The notes: generated by a model from the letters alone, not told the origin. 64,000 nt of DNA from Campylobacter lari subsp. concheus (GCF_008245025.1 NZ_CP043426.1:434001-498000), one strand, 5' to 3'. Shown: positions 41,512-51,748, counted from the first letter of the stretch. Made by a program: numbers and translations.

Positions 41512-41956
41512 TTTTTATAAGCTTTCGTAGTTCTTCAAATTTGTTATGTAAAATAGGATTTTCAAAATTATTTTTAAAATTTCCATTAGAAAGCTCTAAG
41601 TGAACCTTTTTATGTTCATTGGTAGTATTATTTTTAGAAATAAAGTTTTGATCACTGAGTATTTTTATGTTTTCTACCTTTGCAAAATTACTCATTGGTC
41701 TAGCTAAAGTATAGTTTTTTATGAGACTTTTAATTATTTTTTTGGTATTATCGTGATTTAATTCCATATATGCAATGTGGTGCTTAACTAAAATAATCAA
41801 GGTATTATTTTTTATAAAGAGTTTGGTAATCATTTGTTGGTGATTGTAATTAAATAAATTTAAAAACTCTTTATACTGAAAAAATATTTTTAAAGGTTTA
41901 TAATGATTAAAATCAGCAAGCTCGTTGATAATGTAATGACTCGTTTTGATTTTCAT
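41504..41956 (-). CDS. Hypothetical protein, possible DciA/DUF721-like
   Basis: A 150-residue protein. Residues about 25-85 (IFFQYKEFLNLFNYN to YMELNHDNTKKIIKSLIKNY) have the strand-strand-helix pattern of DUF721/DciA proteins, which load the replicative helicase in bacteria without DnaC. The rest is Asn/Lys rich. No strong ribosome-binding site is seen before the ATG. Its 5' end overlaps that of the divergent lipoprotein gene by 54 bases, which is rare. It precedes uvrC with an eight-base overlap. The family link is tentative. Confidence 0.5.
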   Translation of the reverse strand: MKIKTSHYIINELADFNHYKPLKIFFQYKEFLNLFNYNHQQMITKLFIKNNTLIILVKHHIAYMELNHDNTKKIIKSLIKNYTLARPMSNFAKVENIKILSDQNFISKNNTTNEHKKVHLELSNGNFKNNFENPILHNKFEELRKLIKNA

Positions 41957-42094
41957 TTAATTATTCTAACATTTTTTTTATTAATATTTCTAAATGCATG
42001 CGGCTATAAGGATGCTCCATTTTATGAGATAAAGGATAATAATGGCAGTGCAAAGGAAATAAAAAAATTCCAATCTTTGGAGAGTGAAATATGA
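41903..42094 (+). CDS. Small lipoprotein, LptM-like
   Basis: A 63-residue protein with an N-terminal signal and lipobox FLNAC (Cys33), followed by GYKDAPFYE, which resembles the CGxKGPLY start of mature LptM (YifL), a small lipoprotein that helps LptD fold its disulfides. The ATG at 41903 has AAAGG six bases upstream; a shorter start at 41936 would give a normal-length signal but has no site. Both starts lie inside the 5' end of the divergent gene. The stop overlaps the nhaD ATG. Confidence 0.6.
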   Translation: MIKISKLVDNVMTRFDFHLIILTFFLLIFLNACGYKDAPFYEIKDNNGSAKEIKKFQSLESEI

Positions 42095-43449
42095 GTAAAA
42101 TACTTTTTTTACTTTGTTTTGGTGTTAGTTTTTTGTTAGCTAGTCAAACGCATGAGCTAAATTTAGCTTTTAGTGCTTTAGGTATAGGTATTTTAATAAT
42201 TTTTATATTAGGTTATTATTTTATCGCAGCAGAAGAGAAATATCATATCAATAAAACTAAGCCCGCTTTATTTATAGGAACTTTTTCTTTTATTATCATT
42301 GGTATATATATGGTGATGAATGATTTAGACACACAAATACTTGAAGAAAGTGTAAATCATCTTATTTTGGAAATTGCACAAATTGTGTTTTTCTTAATAG
42401 CTGCTATGACTTTTATAGAAGCCTTGATAGAAAGATCGGTTTTTGAAACTTTAAAATACAAACTTGTAAGCAAGGGTTATACTTATAGAAAATTATTTTG
42501 GCTAACAGGTGTTTTAGCTTTTTTTATCTCCCCAATTGCAGATAATCTTACAACTGCTTTGATTTTATCTACTGTGCTTTTAACCATAGATAAAAATAAT
42601 AAAGAATTTTTAATTCCAGGCGCTATAAATATTGTCGTTGCAGCTAATGCTGGTGGAGCTTGGTCGCCTTTTGGTGATATTACTACTTTGATGGTTTGGA
42701 CAGCAAAAAAAGCCACGTTTTTTGAATTTTTTGCTCTTTTTCCTGCTTCTTTTATTGGTTGGTTACTTACTGCTTATTTATTATCACGTTATGTGCCTAA
42801 TATTAAGCCAAATTTTCACAAAGATAATTTAGAAAAAGTTGAGATTAAACCAGGTGGTAAAGTTTTTATTGTGCTTGGTTTTTTAACTATAGCTTTAGCG
42901 GTATTTATTCATAGTATTTGCGATTTACCTGCAATGTGGGGTATGATTTTTGGTCTTTCATTGCTTAGTTTGTATATGTATTTTTTCAACAGAAGGCAAG
43001 GCAAAAAAGATTTAAATATTTTTCATTATATGACGCGTATTGAGATGGATACTTTATTATTTTTCTTTGGTATTCTATCTGCTGTTGGCGCTTTACATTT
43101 TGTTGGTTGGCTTGCTTATGCTTCTGATCTTTATGCAAAATTTGGAGCTACTAGTATTAATATAGGAGTAGGATTTTTATCTGCTATTGTTGATAATGTT
43201 CCAGTTATGAGTGCGGTATTAAAGGCAAATCCGAGCATGGATGATACTCAATGGCTTTTAGTAACTCTTACAGCAGGAATAGGGGGATCTTTGATTAGCT
43301 TTGGTTCGGCTGCTGGAGTAGGGGTAATGGGTAAAATGAAGGGAGTTTATACTTTTAATGCTCATTTAAAATATGCATGGACGATTTTGGTTGGCTATAT
43401 AATATCTATTATAGTTTGGTATGTACAATTTCAATTGTTAAATTTGTAA
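42091..43449 (+). CDS. nhaD: Na+/H+ antiporter NhaD
   Basis: Inner-membrane antiporter of 452 residues, with about 11-12 membrane segments and a possible signal peptide at the start, as in the NhaD family. The conserved stretches ADNLTTALILSTVLL (about 151-165), AANAGGAWSPFGDITTLMVW (around 188-207) and IVDNVPVMSAVLK near 368 are typical. It expels Na+ in exchange for H+. It overlaps the lipoprotein gene by four bases and is followed by guaA after nine bases. Confidence 0.88.
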   Translation: MSKILFLLCFGVSFLLASQTHELNLAFSALGIGILIIFILGYYFIAAEEKYHINKTKPALFIGTFSFIIIGIYMVMNDLDTQILEESVNHLILEIAQIVFFLIAAMTFIEALIERSVFETLKYKLVSKGYTYRKLFWLTGVLAFFISPIADNLTTALILSTVLLTIDKNNKEFLIPGAINIVVAANAGGAWSPFGDITTLMVWTAKKATFFEFFALFPASFIGWLLTAYLLSRYVPNIKPNFHKDNLEKVEIKPGGKVFIVLGFLTIALAVFIHSICDLPAMWGMIFGLSLLSLYMYFFNRRQGKKDLNIFHYMTRIEMDTLLFFFGILSAVGALHFVGWLAYASDLYAKFGATSINIGVGFLSAIVDNVPVMSAVLKANPSMDDTQWLLVTLTAGIGGSLISFGSAAGVGVMGKMKGVYTFNAHLKYAWTILVGYIISIIVWYVQFQLLNL

Positions 43450-43458
43450 AGGAGTTAG

Positions 43459-44994
43459 ATGAAAAAAGCAGATATTTTGGTTTTGGACTTTGGTTCACAA
43501 TACACACAACTCATTGCTAGAAGATTAAGAGAGCAAGGTGTGTATGCAGAAATTTTACCTTTTAATGTAAGTTTAGATGAGATTAAAGCTAAAGAGCCTA
43601 AGGGTATCATTTTAAGTGGTGGGCCAGCTAGTGTATATGCAAATGATGCTTATTTTTGTGATAAGGGTGTTTTTGATTTAAATATACCAGTTTTAGGAAT
43701 ATGCTATGGTATGCAACTTATGGCGCATCATTTTGGAGCAAATGTTGCCCCAGCGGGCCATAAAGAATATGGTAAAGCAACTATAGATATTCAAAATGAT
43801 AGTGATTTATTTAAAAATTTACCTAAAAAGCAAACGGTATGGATGAGCCACTCTGATAAGGTCGAGAATTTGCCACAAGGTTTTGAGGTTTTAGCGACTA
43901 GCGAAAATAGTCCATTTTGTGTATTTGGAGATGAGAAGCGTAAATTTTTTGCTTTACAATTTCACCCTGAAGTACAACATAGCGAATTTGGAAAAAGTAT
44001 CTTGAAAAATTTTGCTAAGTATGCATGTAATTGTGATAGTGTATGGAATATGGGATCTTTTGCAAAAACTCAAGCGCAAAAAATCAAAGAAGAAGTAGGA
44101 AATGATAAAGTGCTTTGTGCAGTAAGTGGTGGGGTTGATAGTAGTGTGGTGGCTGCATTATTAGCAAGTGCGATAAAAGATCAAGTAGTAGTTGTTTTTG
44201 TTGATAATGGTCTTTTAAGAAGTGGTGAAAAAGAACAAGTTGAGTATATGTTTAGACACACCTTGGGTATTGATTTAATTAGTATTGATGCTAGAGAGAT
44301 TTTCTTAAGTCGTTTAGCAGGAATAAGAGATCCTGAACAAAAGAGAAAAATCATAGGAAATACTTTCATAGAAGTTTTTGAAGAAGAAGCTAAAAAACAT
44401 AAAGATGTAAAATATCTAGCACAAGGAACTTTGTATACTGATATTATCGAAAGTTCGGTTGTAGGAGCTAGTAAGACTATAAAATCTCATCATAATGTGG
44501 GTGGTTTACCTGAAAAGATGAATTTAAAACTCATCGAGCCTTTAAAGGAAATTTTTAAAGATGAGGTAAGAGCTTTGGGAATGGAGCTTGGCTTAAGTAA
44601 AGATGTAGTTTATCGCCACCCTTTCCCAGGGCCAGGTCTTGCTATACGTATAATGGGCGAGGTAAATGAGCCTAGCTTGGAGCTTTTAAGAAAAGCAGAT
44701 GTTATTTTGATTGAAGAATTAAAAAGCAGTGGCTGGTATGATAAGACATGGCAAGCTTTTTGTGTGCTTTTAAACGTGCAAAGTGTTGGTGTAATGGGTG
44801 ATAATAGAACCTATGATAATGCAGTTTGTGTGCGTGTTGTTAATGCAAGCGATGGTATGACCGCAACTTTTTCTCATTTACCTTATGAATTATTAGAAAA
44901 TATTTCACGTCGTATTATTAATGAAGTAGAAGGAATCAATCGCGTAGTATATGATATTTCTAGTAAGCCACCAGCAACGATTGAATGGGAATGA
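43459..44994 (+). CDS. guaA: GMP synthase (glutamine-hydrolysing)
   Basis: Makes GMP from XMP with glutamine and ATP, 511 residues. Glutaminase domain with Cys82 (GICYGMQ), His169 and Glu171 (FHPEV); ATP pyrophosphatase motif SGGVDSS at 223-229; C-terminal dimer domain ending in [15 protein letters not shown] precedes the ATG. The stop codon abuts the end of the convergent methyltransferase. Confidence 0.96.
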   Translation: MKKADILVLDFGSQYTQLIARRLREQGVYAEILPFNVSLDEIKAKEPKGIILSGGPASVYANDAYFCDKGVFDLNIPVLGICYGMQLMAHHFGANVAPAGHKEYGKATIDIQNDSDLFKNLPKKQTVWMSHSDKVENLPQGFEVLATSENSPFCVFGDEKRKFFALQFHPEVQHSEFGKSILKNFAKYACNCDSVWNMGSFAKTQAQKIKEEVGNDKVLCAVSGGVDSSVVAALLASAIKDQVVVVFVDNGLLRSGEKEQVEYMFRHTLGIDLISIDAREIFLSRLAGIRDPEQKRKIIGNTFIEVFEEEAKKHKDVKYLAQGTLYTDIIESSVVGASKTIKSHHNVGGLPEKMNLKLIEPLKEIFKDEVRALGMELGLSKDVVYRHPFPGPGLAIRIMGEVNEPSLELLRKADVILIEELKSSGWYDKTWQAFCVLLNVQSVGVMGDNRTYDNAVCVRVVNASDGMTATFSHLPYELLENISRRIINEVEGINRVVYDISSKPPATIEWE

Positions 44995-45546
44995 TTATTT
45001 AGTGCAAAAATAAACAAAAGCAGGGGGGAGATTTTGCCAAATGATGGGTGAAATTTCTACCTTACTAAAAGTGGCAAAAAGTTTTTTCTTAAAAGCTCTC
45101 CCTTTTGGCGTTGGGAGTATATAAGCAAATGTTGCAAAACAACCATTTTCCTCTAAAGCATCATGAATGGATTTTAGCAATAAATCTTGTTCTTTGGAAT
45201 TTAATAAAGCCCAAGGAATTCCTGAGATAATTAAATCTACACTATTGATCGCTCTTTTTTCTAGCATATTTGGTAAAAATTCTGCTGAGTTGACTTCTAT
45301 ATCTATATTTTTTATATTTTGCTTTAATTTTTTTGCCATGTGAGGATTGATTTCTACGGCAAAAAATCTTGCATTATGGCTTTTTTGTTTGAGGATATAC
45401 TTTGTAAAACTTCCTGTACCAGGCCCTATTTCAACGATATTTTTTGCATGTTGGACATGAGAAGTTATGAGTTTACTTAATTTTTTAGAGCTTGCGCAAA
45501 ATGCACCTGTTTGTTTTGGGTTTTTAAAATATTGATATAAAAACAT
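44995..45546 (-). CDS. SAM-dependent methyltransferase, PmtA/KsgA-like
   Basis: A 183-residue class I methyltransferase. The SAM site VEIGPGTGSFTKYIL (about 38-52) and the acidic end of strand 2 (FFAVEINPHMAKKL) are clear, as is ISGIPW near 109 at motif IV, in the place of the NPPY/NLPY of nucleic-acid methylases. The size and first residues (FLYQYFKNPKQTGAFCASSKKLS) resemble phospholipid N-methyltransferase-type proteins. The substrate cannot be told. It converges on guaA with no gap. Confidence 0.75.
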   Translation of the reverse strand: MFLYQYFKNPKQTGAFCASSKKLSKLITSHVQHAKNIVEIGPGTGSFTKYILKQKSHNARFFAVEINPHMAKKLKQNIKNIDIEVNSAEFLPNMLEKRAINSVDLIISGIPWALLNSKEQDLLLKSIHDALEENGCFATFAYILPTPKGRAFKKKLFATFSKVEISPIIWQNLPPAFVYFCTK

Positions 45547-45658
45547 AAATAAAATACCTAAAGACGTTTATTTTGTGAAATTTTAAAATATAATTGTAAA
45601 TTTATGAAAACAAAGTTAGAATAAGAATTGAATTTTTCTTTAAATCAAGGATTTGGAT

Positions 45659-47098
45659 ATGCACGGAAAAATAATGGTTTATGTGGATGCTACTGGAAGA
45701 GGAACAGTAATCAATCTAGCAAAAACATTTTTTGAATTTAATAAACACGCATGGCATGATAAAAGAAGTATGCCAACGGTTGGTATGTTTGTTGAATTTA
45801 GATCCGATGGAAAGCATATTACCGATTTACGTCCTTCTAAATTTCAAGAATTTACAGATGGTGATTTTATCAAAGAAAGAGATTTCTGGAAAACAGATAG
45901 TGATGATGAATTAGAAGATTTAAGACTAACAAGACGCGATGCTTATGTTCAAGAACTTTATAGAGAAACAGATTATGATAATCTTGATAAAATCACATTA
46001 AATTTAACTATCCCACAAGCCATTCAAAGATATTTTTATAATGAAACCTTGTCAATTAATGCGGTAAAAGACATTAACACAGATGAGGTGCCATATATTA
46101 TTGATTTTTTTGCTATGAAGCGTTTTTTATATAAGGCTTTAGATACTTTATTATTTTCGGATAACACTATCAATCAAGCCGATTTTTCTGCAATGAAAAA
46201 TATCATAGTACACCTTGAAATGTCATATAAAGATATGAAAGACAAGCAAAAGCATATCGATATGGAACGCTTATATGAAGAGGTTTTTTTATCTCATCAG
46301 TGTCATTATCAAGCACTTCTTGCTTCGATCGACAATAGAAAAAATAGAAAATTAGCACTTGATCGTCAAATGAGTACTTTAATAACAGATATAAAATCAA
46401 AACAAGCAAGATTAGAAGCAGAAGGTGGAAAAAAACACCATGAACTAGAAGAAATGATACAAGATAAAAAACAAAAATTAATAGAATTAAAAAATGAAGC
46501 TGATTATTTTACTAAAAGTGTAGAAAGATTAGAGTTGATAAAAAAATCTTTCTATGAAAAAAATTTTACTATTTTTAGTAATAGTTTTAATATGGCAAGA
46601 GAAAAGCTTTTTGAAAAGATTAAGCAGGGTTTAAATATATGTGCAACAAAACTAGACATAGAAATTTGGAAAAAATCTTTAAAATCAACAAGCATTAAAA
46701 ACTCTTATTTTAAAACAGCAAGTGAAATTTCTTTTTGTACACTTTCTTTTGCTGAGCTTTATTTAAACAGACTAAATAAACATGCTTTAAATCCAAATGA
46801 TCAATTGTTATTTTCATATGTAAAGAAAGTAAAAAAAGAATGCGAAAAGAATTTTCTAGTTGTAACTTCTAATCCTGATTTATATGTTAATATGAAGATT
46901 CAAATTTTTGCAATGAATCCTTATTATGTAGTCAAGCATGCACCTAAGAAAGTAAATTACCAAGGGTTAATGAAAAACACTGAATTTGATATAGTTTATG
47001 TCGATGAAAAGACTATATGGGCGCCTGTTGCTGATGTTATTTTGGAAGGAAAATATTTTTTAAAGAAAGATTCTAAGACAAAATTTAAGATTTTATAA
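45659..47098 (+). CDS. Cold-shock-like domain / coiled-coil / pseudo-receiver protein
   Basis: A 479-residue protein that I know only as a conserved Campylobacter hypothetical between guaA and purD. The first 65 residues look like a cold-shock (OB) fold: GKIMVYVDATGRGTV, FFEFNKHAW, VGMFVEFR. A helical part follows, with coiled coil at about 230-290. The end (about 400-475) looks like a receiver without full pocket: FLVVTSNPDL, YYVVKHAP, FDIVYVDEKTIW. The start at 45659 has AAGGA seven bases upstream; the TTG at 45653 is too close. It may bind RNA or DNA. It stands directly upstream of the 6S RNA. Confidence 0.65.
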   Translation: MHGKIMVYVDATGRGTVINLAKTFFEFNKHAWHDKRSMPTVGMFVEFRSDGKHITDLRPSKFQEFTDGDFIKERDFWKTDSDDELEDLRLTRRDAYVQELYRETDYDNLDKITLNLTIPQAIQRYFYNETLSINAVKDINTDEVPYIIDFFAMKRFLYKALDTLLFSDNTINQADFSAMKNIIVHLEMSYKDMKDKQKHIDMERLYEEVFLSHQCHYQALLASIDNRKNRKLALDRQMSTLITDIKSKQARLEAEGGKKHHELEEMIQDKKQKLIELKNEADYFTKSVERLELIKKSFYEKNFTIFSNSFNMAREKLFEKIKQGLNICATKLDIEIWKKSLKSTSIKNSYFKTASEISFCTLSFAELYLNRLNKHALNPNDQLLFSYVKKVKKECEKNFLVVTSNPDLYVNMKIQIFAMNPYYVVKHAPKKVNYQGLMKNTEFDIVYVDEKTIWAPVADVILEGKYFLKKDSKTKFKIL

Positions 47099-47145
47099 AA
47101 ACCTTTTAAACGCTATTTTTAAGTTTTCTTAGTTATAATTATACT

Positions 47146-47339
47146 GCCTAAATGGTTCGATATGGTATTAAAGAGGATCCAACACATTAATTATAAGCTG
47201 TGATGTGTGATTTACCGTGTTCTGTGACTTCGTTTGAGTTTTGAAAAAAAGCGAGAAGCTGCAGCCTTTAAAAATCACCTAATGGCATACTTTGACTTTT
47301 TGAGGGTCAGACACTTATACTCCGGCCATTTGGGTTTTT
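47146..47339 (+). ncRNA. ssrS: Probable 6S RNA
   Basis: A 260-bp gap before purD holds a -10 box (TATAAT, 47134-47139) and, from about 47146, a transcript-like unit whose ends pair: GCCTAAATGG with CCATTTGGG, the latter followed by TTTTT. The ends enclose a long imperfect, GC-richer rod. Size near 190 bases, closing stem, own promoter, T tract and position just upstream of purD fit 6S RNA as known in Helicobacter and Campylobacter. 6S RNA binds sigma-70 RNA polymerase as a promoter mimic in stationary phase. I did not fold it by program. Confidence 0.75.
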
Positions 47340-47360
47340 GTAATATTTTTAAGGAAAATA

Positions 47361-48611
47361 ATGAAAATTTTAATACTAGGAAGCGGTGCTAGGGAGTATT
47401 CTATCGCTTTGGCTCTTCAAAAAACAAATGATAATTTAGAATTTTATTTTGCTCCAGGAAATGGTGCTACTGCTAAAATAGGAACAAATCTTAACATGAA
47501 AGATCCTAAAGTTATAACAGCTTATGCAAAAGCATCCGAGATTGATCTTTGCATAGTTGGAAGTGAAAATTTTTTAGCAGAGGGTATAGTAGATCTTTTT
47601 AAAGAAAACAATATTGCTATTTTTGGGCCTACTAAAGCTGCTGCTATGTTGGAAGCTTCAAAATCTTTTATGAAGAGTTTTTTAAAAAAATATAAAATCA
47701 AAACAGCTAAATTTTTAAACACAACTGATTATGAAAAAGCTAAGAAATTTATCACATCTTTAACACCTCCTATTGTTGTAAAAGCAGATGGTTTATGTGC
47801 TGGTAAAGGTGTGATTATCGCGCAAAGTCATGAAGAAGCTTTAGAAACTACTAAAAATATGCTAAGTGGAGAAAGCTTTGGGGAAGCTGGAAAAATTGTT
47901 GTGATTGAGGAATATCTTGATGGTTTTGAATTAAGCGTATTTGCGGTTTGCGATGGAAATGATTTTATATTGTTGCCTGCAGCACAAGATCATAAAAGAT
48001 TATTAGATAATGATAAAGGGCCTAATACGGGTGGCATGGGGGCTTATGCTCCAAGTACTTTAGCAAGTGAAAGTTTGTTAGAGCAAGTGAAGAAAGATAT
48101 AGTGGCGCCAACTCTTAAAGGCATGAAAGAAGAAGGTGCTGAATTTGTTGGAGTGTTGTTTATAGGCTTGATGGTCGTAAATAATAAACCTTATGTTTTA
48201 GAGTATAATGTGCGTTTTGGTGATCCTGAATGTGAGGTTTTGATGCCTTTAATAGAAAATCCTTTGGATTTATTTTTAGCATGTGTGAATAAAAATCTTG
48301 CTAATACTCATATAAAAATTAAAAATGAATTTGCTGTGGGTGTGGTTTGTGCAAGTAAAAATTATCCTTACAAGGACTCACCAAAAGCTTTGATTGAGAT
48401 AGGTGATATTCCACAAAATTCTCATATTTCTTATGCTGGTGTGAGTTTAGAAGATGATAAATTATATGCCAGCGGTGGTCGAGTGTTGGTTTGTGTGGGA
48501 ACTGGAAAAAGCATTGAAGAAGCTCAAAAAAACGCTTATATGCTTTGTGAAAATGTCCATTTTAAAGGAAAACAATATAGAAAAGATATTGCCTTTCAGG
48601 TTCTTAAATGA
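47361..48611 (+). CDS. purD: Phosphoribosylamine-glycine ligase
   Basis: Second step of purine synthesis, an ATP-grasp enzyme of 416 residues. It opens with [18 protein letters not shown], and has [18 protein letters not shown] (in parts, near 136-152), the [20 protein letters not shown] block (about 213-232) and [10 protein letters not shown] near 284-293. AAGGAAAAT precedes the ATG. It lies about 20 bases after the 6S RNA end; readthrough could join them. The stop overlaps the RDD gene by four bases. Confidence 0.95.
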   Translation: MKILILGSGAREYSIALALQKTNDNLEFYFAPGNGATAKIGTNLNMKDPKVITAYAKASEIDLCIVGSENFLAEGIVDLFKENNIAIFGPTKAAAMLEASKSFMKSFLKKYKIKTAKFLNTTDYEKAKKFITSLTPPIVVKADGLCAGKGVIIAQSHEEALETTKNMLSGESFGEAGKIVVIEEYLDGFELSVFAVCDGNDFILLPAAQDHKRLLDNDKGPNTGGMGAYAPSTLASESLLEQVKKDIVAPTLKGMKEEGAEFVGVLFIGLMVVNNKPYVLEYNVRFGDPECEVLMPLIENPLDLFLACVNKNLANTHIKIKNEFAVGVVCASKNYPYKDSPKALIEIGDIPQNSHISYAGVSLEDDKLYASGGRVLVCVGTGKSIEEAQKNAYMLCENVHFKGKQYRKDIAFQVLK

Positions 48612-49066
48612 GCACCAATCAAGAATTATTTGATAAGCTAGAAAAAGAAGAAATAAAAATAGCAAGTTTTAAAAAAAGATTTTTAGCTTATGTTGTTGAT
48701 AGTTTTGTAATTTTGGGTATCGTAAGTATTATTTTGTTTGATAAAATTAATTCTATGCAAACTTATGAAGAAATTCATAATCTTTTAATGCGTTTTGCTG
48801 GTGGGATTTTGATTTTACAGTTTGCATACCATAGTTTATTTACTTATTTATATGGCGCAACTTTAGGAAAAATGCTTTTGAAGATCATGGTGATTGATCA
48901 AGAATTGCTAGATAAACCAAATTTTACTCAAAGCGCTCTAAGAGCAGGTGTAAGACAAATTAGTGATATGTTGTATGGTTTAGGATTTGCTTGGGCTTTG
49001 AGTAATATTGTTTTGAAAACTTGGCATGATTATGCAGCCAAAACAGTGGTGATAGATCTTGCGTAA
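48608..49066 (+). CDS. RDD family membrane protein
   Basis: A 152-residue protein with about three membrane segments. The RDD signature appears as [17 protein letters not shown] near 23-39 and [15 protein letters not shown] near 81-95. The family is loosely linked with ion transport. It overlaps purD by four bases and lptD by eight, so purD-RDD-lptD-(PRT-like) is one unit. Confidence 0.8.
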   Translation: MSTNQELFDKLEKEEIKIASFKKRFLAYVVDSFVILGIVSIILFDKINSMQTYEEIHNLLMRFAGGILILQFAYHSLFTYLYGATLGKMLLKIMVIDQELLDKPNFTQSALRAGVRQISDMLYGLGFAWALSNIVLKTWHDYAAKTVVIDLA

Positions 49067-51092
49067 AATATTGCTTTCTTTAGTTTGCATAGGGAGTTTA
49101 TATGCTTCTAAGGTAGACATTTATGCTTTAGATGTTGTAAAAATAAATGATATCATAGAAGCAAAAAACAATGTGGTTGTAGTTTCTGATTTGTATTTAA
49201 TAACCGCAAGCGAGGCTAAATTTAATGAAACAACTAAAGATTTAGAATTGTTTGGTGATGTAAATATCTTACGAGGACAAAAAGAAAGAACTAATTCTAC
49301 TTATACTAAAATTAATCTTAAAGATAATACAACAGCTTTTAAAAATTTATTTTTTTCAAATAACGATTTAGAGGTTTGGTTGCAATGCCATCAAGCAGAT
49401 TTAAATGATAAATTTGTTGTAACTAAAAAATCGGTTGTTTCTAGTTGTAATGTTGAAAATCCTGATTGGGAAATTCGTTTTGATGAGGGTAAATTAAATA
49501 AAGAGAGTAATTTTTTACATCTTTATAATGCAAAATTATATGTAAAAAATACCCCTGTGATGTATTTGCCGTATTTTGGTTTTAGCGTAGACACTAAAAG
49601 AAAAAGTGGTTTGTTAATTCCTCAGGTGGTTTTAAAACAAAGTGAGGGGTTATATTATAACCAACCAATCTATTATGTTATTGATGATAATGCAGATATT
49701 CAATTTGAACCTCAAATTAGAACAAAAAGAGGTTATGGATTATACTCAACTTTAAGATTTATTGATGGTCCTTATTCTCAAGGTGAAATTAGCGGTGGTG
49801 TTTTTGGAGAAAAATCAAGCTATAAAAAAGAAGAAAATTTAAAAAACAAAGAACATTATGGTTTAGAGATTAAATATTCAAGTGAAGCTTTATTCAAGAG
49901 CCTTTTGAGTGATGAATTTCAAGAAGGCTTATGGATTGATGCTACTTATTTAAATGATGTAGATTATATGAACTTAAGCTCTAGTGCAAAAACTGAAGCT
50001 TCTTTGGTTACCTCAAAAATAAATTATTTCTTATCTGATGATGATAATTATTATGGTGCTTATGCAAAGTATTATATAGATACTTCTAAAATTAGTAACA
50101 AAGATACCATGCAAGAATACCCTTCTTTTCAATATCATAGATACTTAAATGGTTTTTTTGATAACTATATACAGTATAGCTTAGATGCTTCTTTTCATAG
50201 ATATTATAGACATACGGGTATTTATGCTAAAACTTTAGATTTTGATTTGCCTTTAATTTATCACACAAGTTTTTTGGATGATTTTTTAAATTTTGCCTTT
50301 ACAGAAAGAATTTATGCAAATTTTGTAGATTATTCTAATACAGACAGTAAAAATCAAGAGCATTTGTTTAGAAATTCACATAATTTTTCTTTATATACAG
50401 ATCTTTCTAAACCTTATGAAAATTTTTATCATACCTTATATTTAGGTGCTAATTATTTTATACCTGGAGCCAAATCAGGTAAGATTACTGAGGATTTTAT
50501 AGAATTAAAAGATGATCCTGAGCAGTTTAATTTTTCGATGTATCAATATTTTTATAGTGCTTTAGGCAAAAAAAAACTATATCATAGTTTGAAGGCTAAA
50601 TATTTTACCAAAGAAGGTAGTTTTGGTGGTTTTGATAATGTTGTGGAATATTTTTATAATGATTATATAAGTTTAAGAAATGAGGCAGAATATTCAGGTG
50701 TAGATAATCACTTTGATAAAGTATTTAGTGAAGTCTTATTTGATTATGGTGAGTGGAAAGTTAGTTTAAATCATGCTTATAGAATATATGAAAAAGAAAA
50801 ATATAATTTTTTAGGAACTAAAGCTCAGTATGATATAAATACTAACTATCAAATATTTGGTGGTTTGTGGTTTGATCTAAATAAAGATCCTGAAAAATGG
50901 GAGATAGGTTATACTTATCAAAGAAAGTGTTGGAATTATTCTTTGATGTATCGTAAGGATATTTCACCTAAACTTACTAGTGGTGGGATTAGCGCTAAAG
51001 ATCAAAGCGGTGTATATTTTATGTTTAATTTTTATCCTTTGGGTGGAGTATCTTATGATTTTTCTTTGGAAGAAAATGAAAGGTCTATATAA
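49059..51092 (+). CDS. lptD: LPS-assembly protein LptD
   Basis: Outer-membrane barrel of 677 residues that inserts lipooligosaccharide into the outer leaflet. A signal peptide ([16 protein letters not shown]) is followed by the periplasmic OstA-type domain (about 20-130), then the barrel. Conserved Cys residues near 108, 128 and the C-terminal KCWNYSLMY motif are those used for disulfides in LptD. The TTG start overlaps the RDD gene and keeps the signal peptide; its ribosome-binding site is weak. The LptM-like lipoprotein at 41903 may act on it. Confidence 0.9.
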   Translation: MRKILLSLVCIGSLYASKVDIYALDVVKINDIIEAKNNVVVVSDLYLITASEAKFNETTKDLELFGDVNILRGQKERTNSTYTKINLKDNTTAFKNLFFSNNDLEVWLQCHQADLNDKFVVTKKSVVSSCNVENPDWEIRFDEGKLNKESNFLHLYNAKLYVKNTPVMYLPYFGFSVDTKRKSGLLIPQVVLKQSEGLYYNQPIYYVIDDNADIQFEPQIRTKRGYGLYSTLRFIDGPYSQGEISGGVFGEKSSYKKEENLKNKEHYGLEIKYSSEALFKSLLSDEFQEGLWIDATYLNDVDYMNLSSSAKTEASLVTSKINYFLSDDDNYYGAYAKYYIDTSKISNKDTMQEYPSFQYHRYLNGFFDNYIQYSLDASFHRYYRHTGIYAKTLDFDLPLIYHTSFLDDFLNFAFTERIYANFVDYSNTDSKNQEHLFRNSHNFSLYTDLSKPYENFYHTLYLGANYFIPGAKSGKITEDFIELKDDPEQFNFSMYQYFYSALGKKKLYHSLKAKYFTKEGSFGGFDNVVEYFYNDYISLRNEAEYSGVDNHFDKVFSEVLFDYGEWKVSLNHAYRIYEKEKYNFLGTKAQYDINTNYQIFGGLWFDLNKDPEKWEIGYTYQRKCWNYSLMYRKDISPKLTSGGISAKDQSGVYFMFNFYPLGGVSYDFSLEENERSI

Positions 51093-51748
51093 TGTTTTTT
51101 GAAGATGAAAAAGAAGCACTTGAAAGATTATATGATTTACTTCCATTAAATAAATTAAAAGATTACATCATTATTACTCCTTCTTTAAAATCTATAGTTT
51201 TTGTTGATGCGTTGGCAAAAAAATTAGAAATACCCTATGATTTTTTATTTACAGAGCAAATCAAAGCTCCTAATAATGATGAATGTCAAATAGCTATGAT
51301 TAGTGAAACAAAAGAATTGGTTTATAATGAAGCCTTGGTTAAGGCTTTTGATATAAGCTTAGATTATATTTATGGTGAGGCAAATAGGACTTATGAGGAA
51401 AAAATTTTAAAGAATGTATATCGTTATAGAAAAGGTAATCTTTTAAAAGATTTAAAAGGAAAAAATATTTTAATGTTACATGAGGGATGTGAGAGTGGGA
51501 TTACTGCTTCTTCATGTATAAAAAGTTTGTTAAAAGAAGAGGTTAGTAGTATTATTTATGCCACTGCTTTAATGCCAAGTGATGTATATGATTATATTAG
51601 TGTTTTTGCAGATGAGGTTTATTGTGTGCAAAAAATTGATCATTTTGTAGATATTGAGTTTTATTTTAAAAATAAAACGATTTTGCAAGCTCACGAAATT
51701 TTAGATATTTTAGAAGAAAGCAGGTATTATTTACCTTTAAAAAAATAA
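51092..51748 (+). CDS. Phosphoribosyltransferase-fold protein
   Basis: A 218-residue protein that starts in the last base of lptD. Residues about 135-160 (KNILMLHEGCESGITASSCIKSL) have the strand-loop-helix form of a PRPP-binding site, but the usual acidic pair (DD/ED) before the loop is HE here, so catalysis is doubtful. IITPSLKSIVFVDALAKKL near 27-45 fits the upstream fold. A like gene lies at this place in C. jejuni. It is the last of the purD-lptD unit, before the pnp leader. Confidence 0.65.
   Translation: MFFEDEKEALERLYDLLPLNKLKDYIIITPSLKSIVFVDALAKKLEIPYDFLFTEQIKAPNNDECQIAMISETKELVYNEALVKAFDISLDYIYGEANRTYEEKILKNVYRYRKGNLLKDLKGKNILMLHEGCESGITASSCIKSLLKEEVSSIIYATALMPSDVYDYISVFADEVYCVQKIDHFVDIEFYFKNKTILQAHEILDILEESRYYLPLKK

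Noticed and set aside
47099..47360. Purine riboswitch before purD
   Set aside because: The region has its own promoter and closing stem typical of 6S RNA, and I see no purine-aptamer core.
51092..51748. Active purine or pyrimidine phosphoribosyltransferase
   Set aside because: The acidic pair before the PRPP loop is not conserved, so only the fold is claimed.
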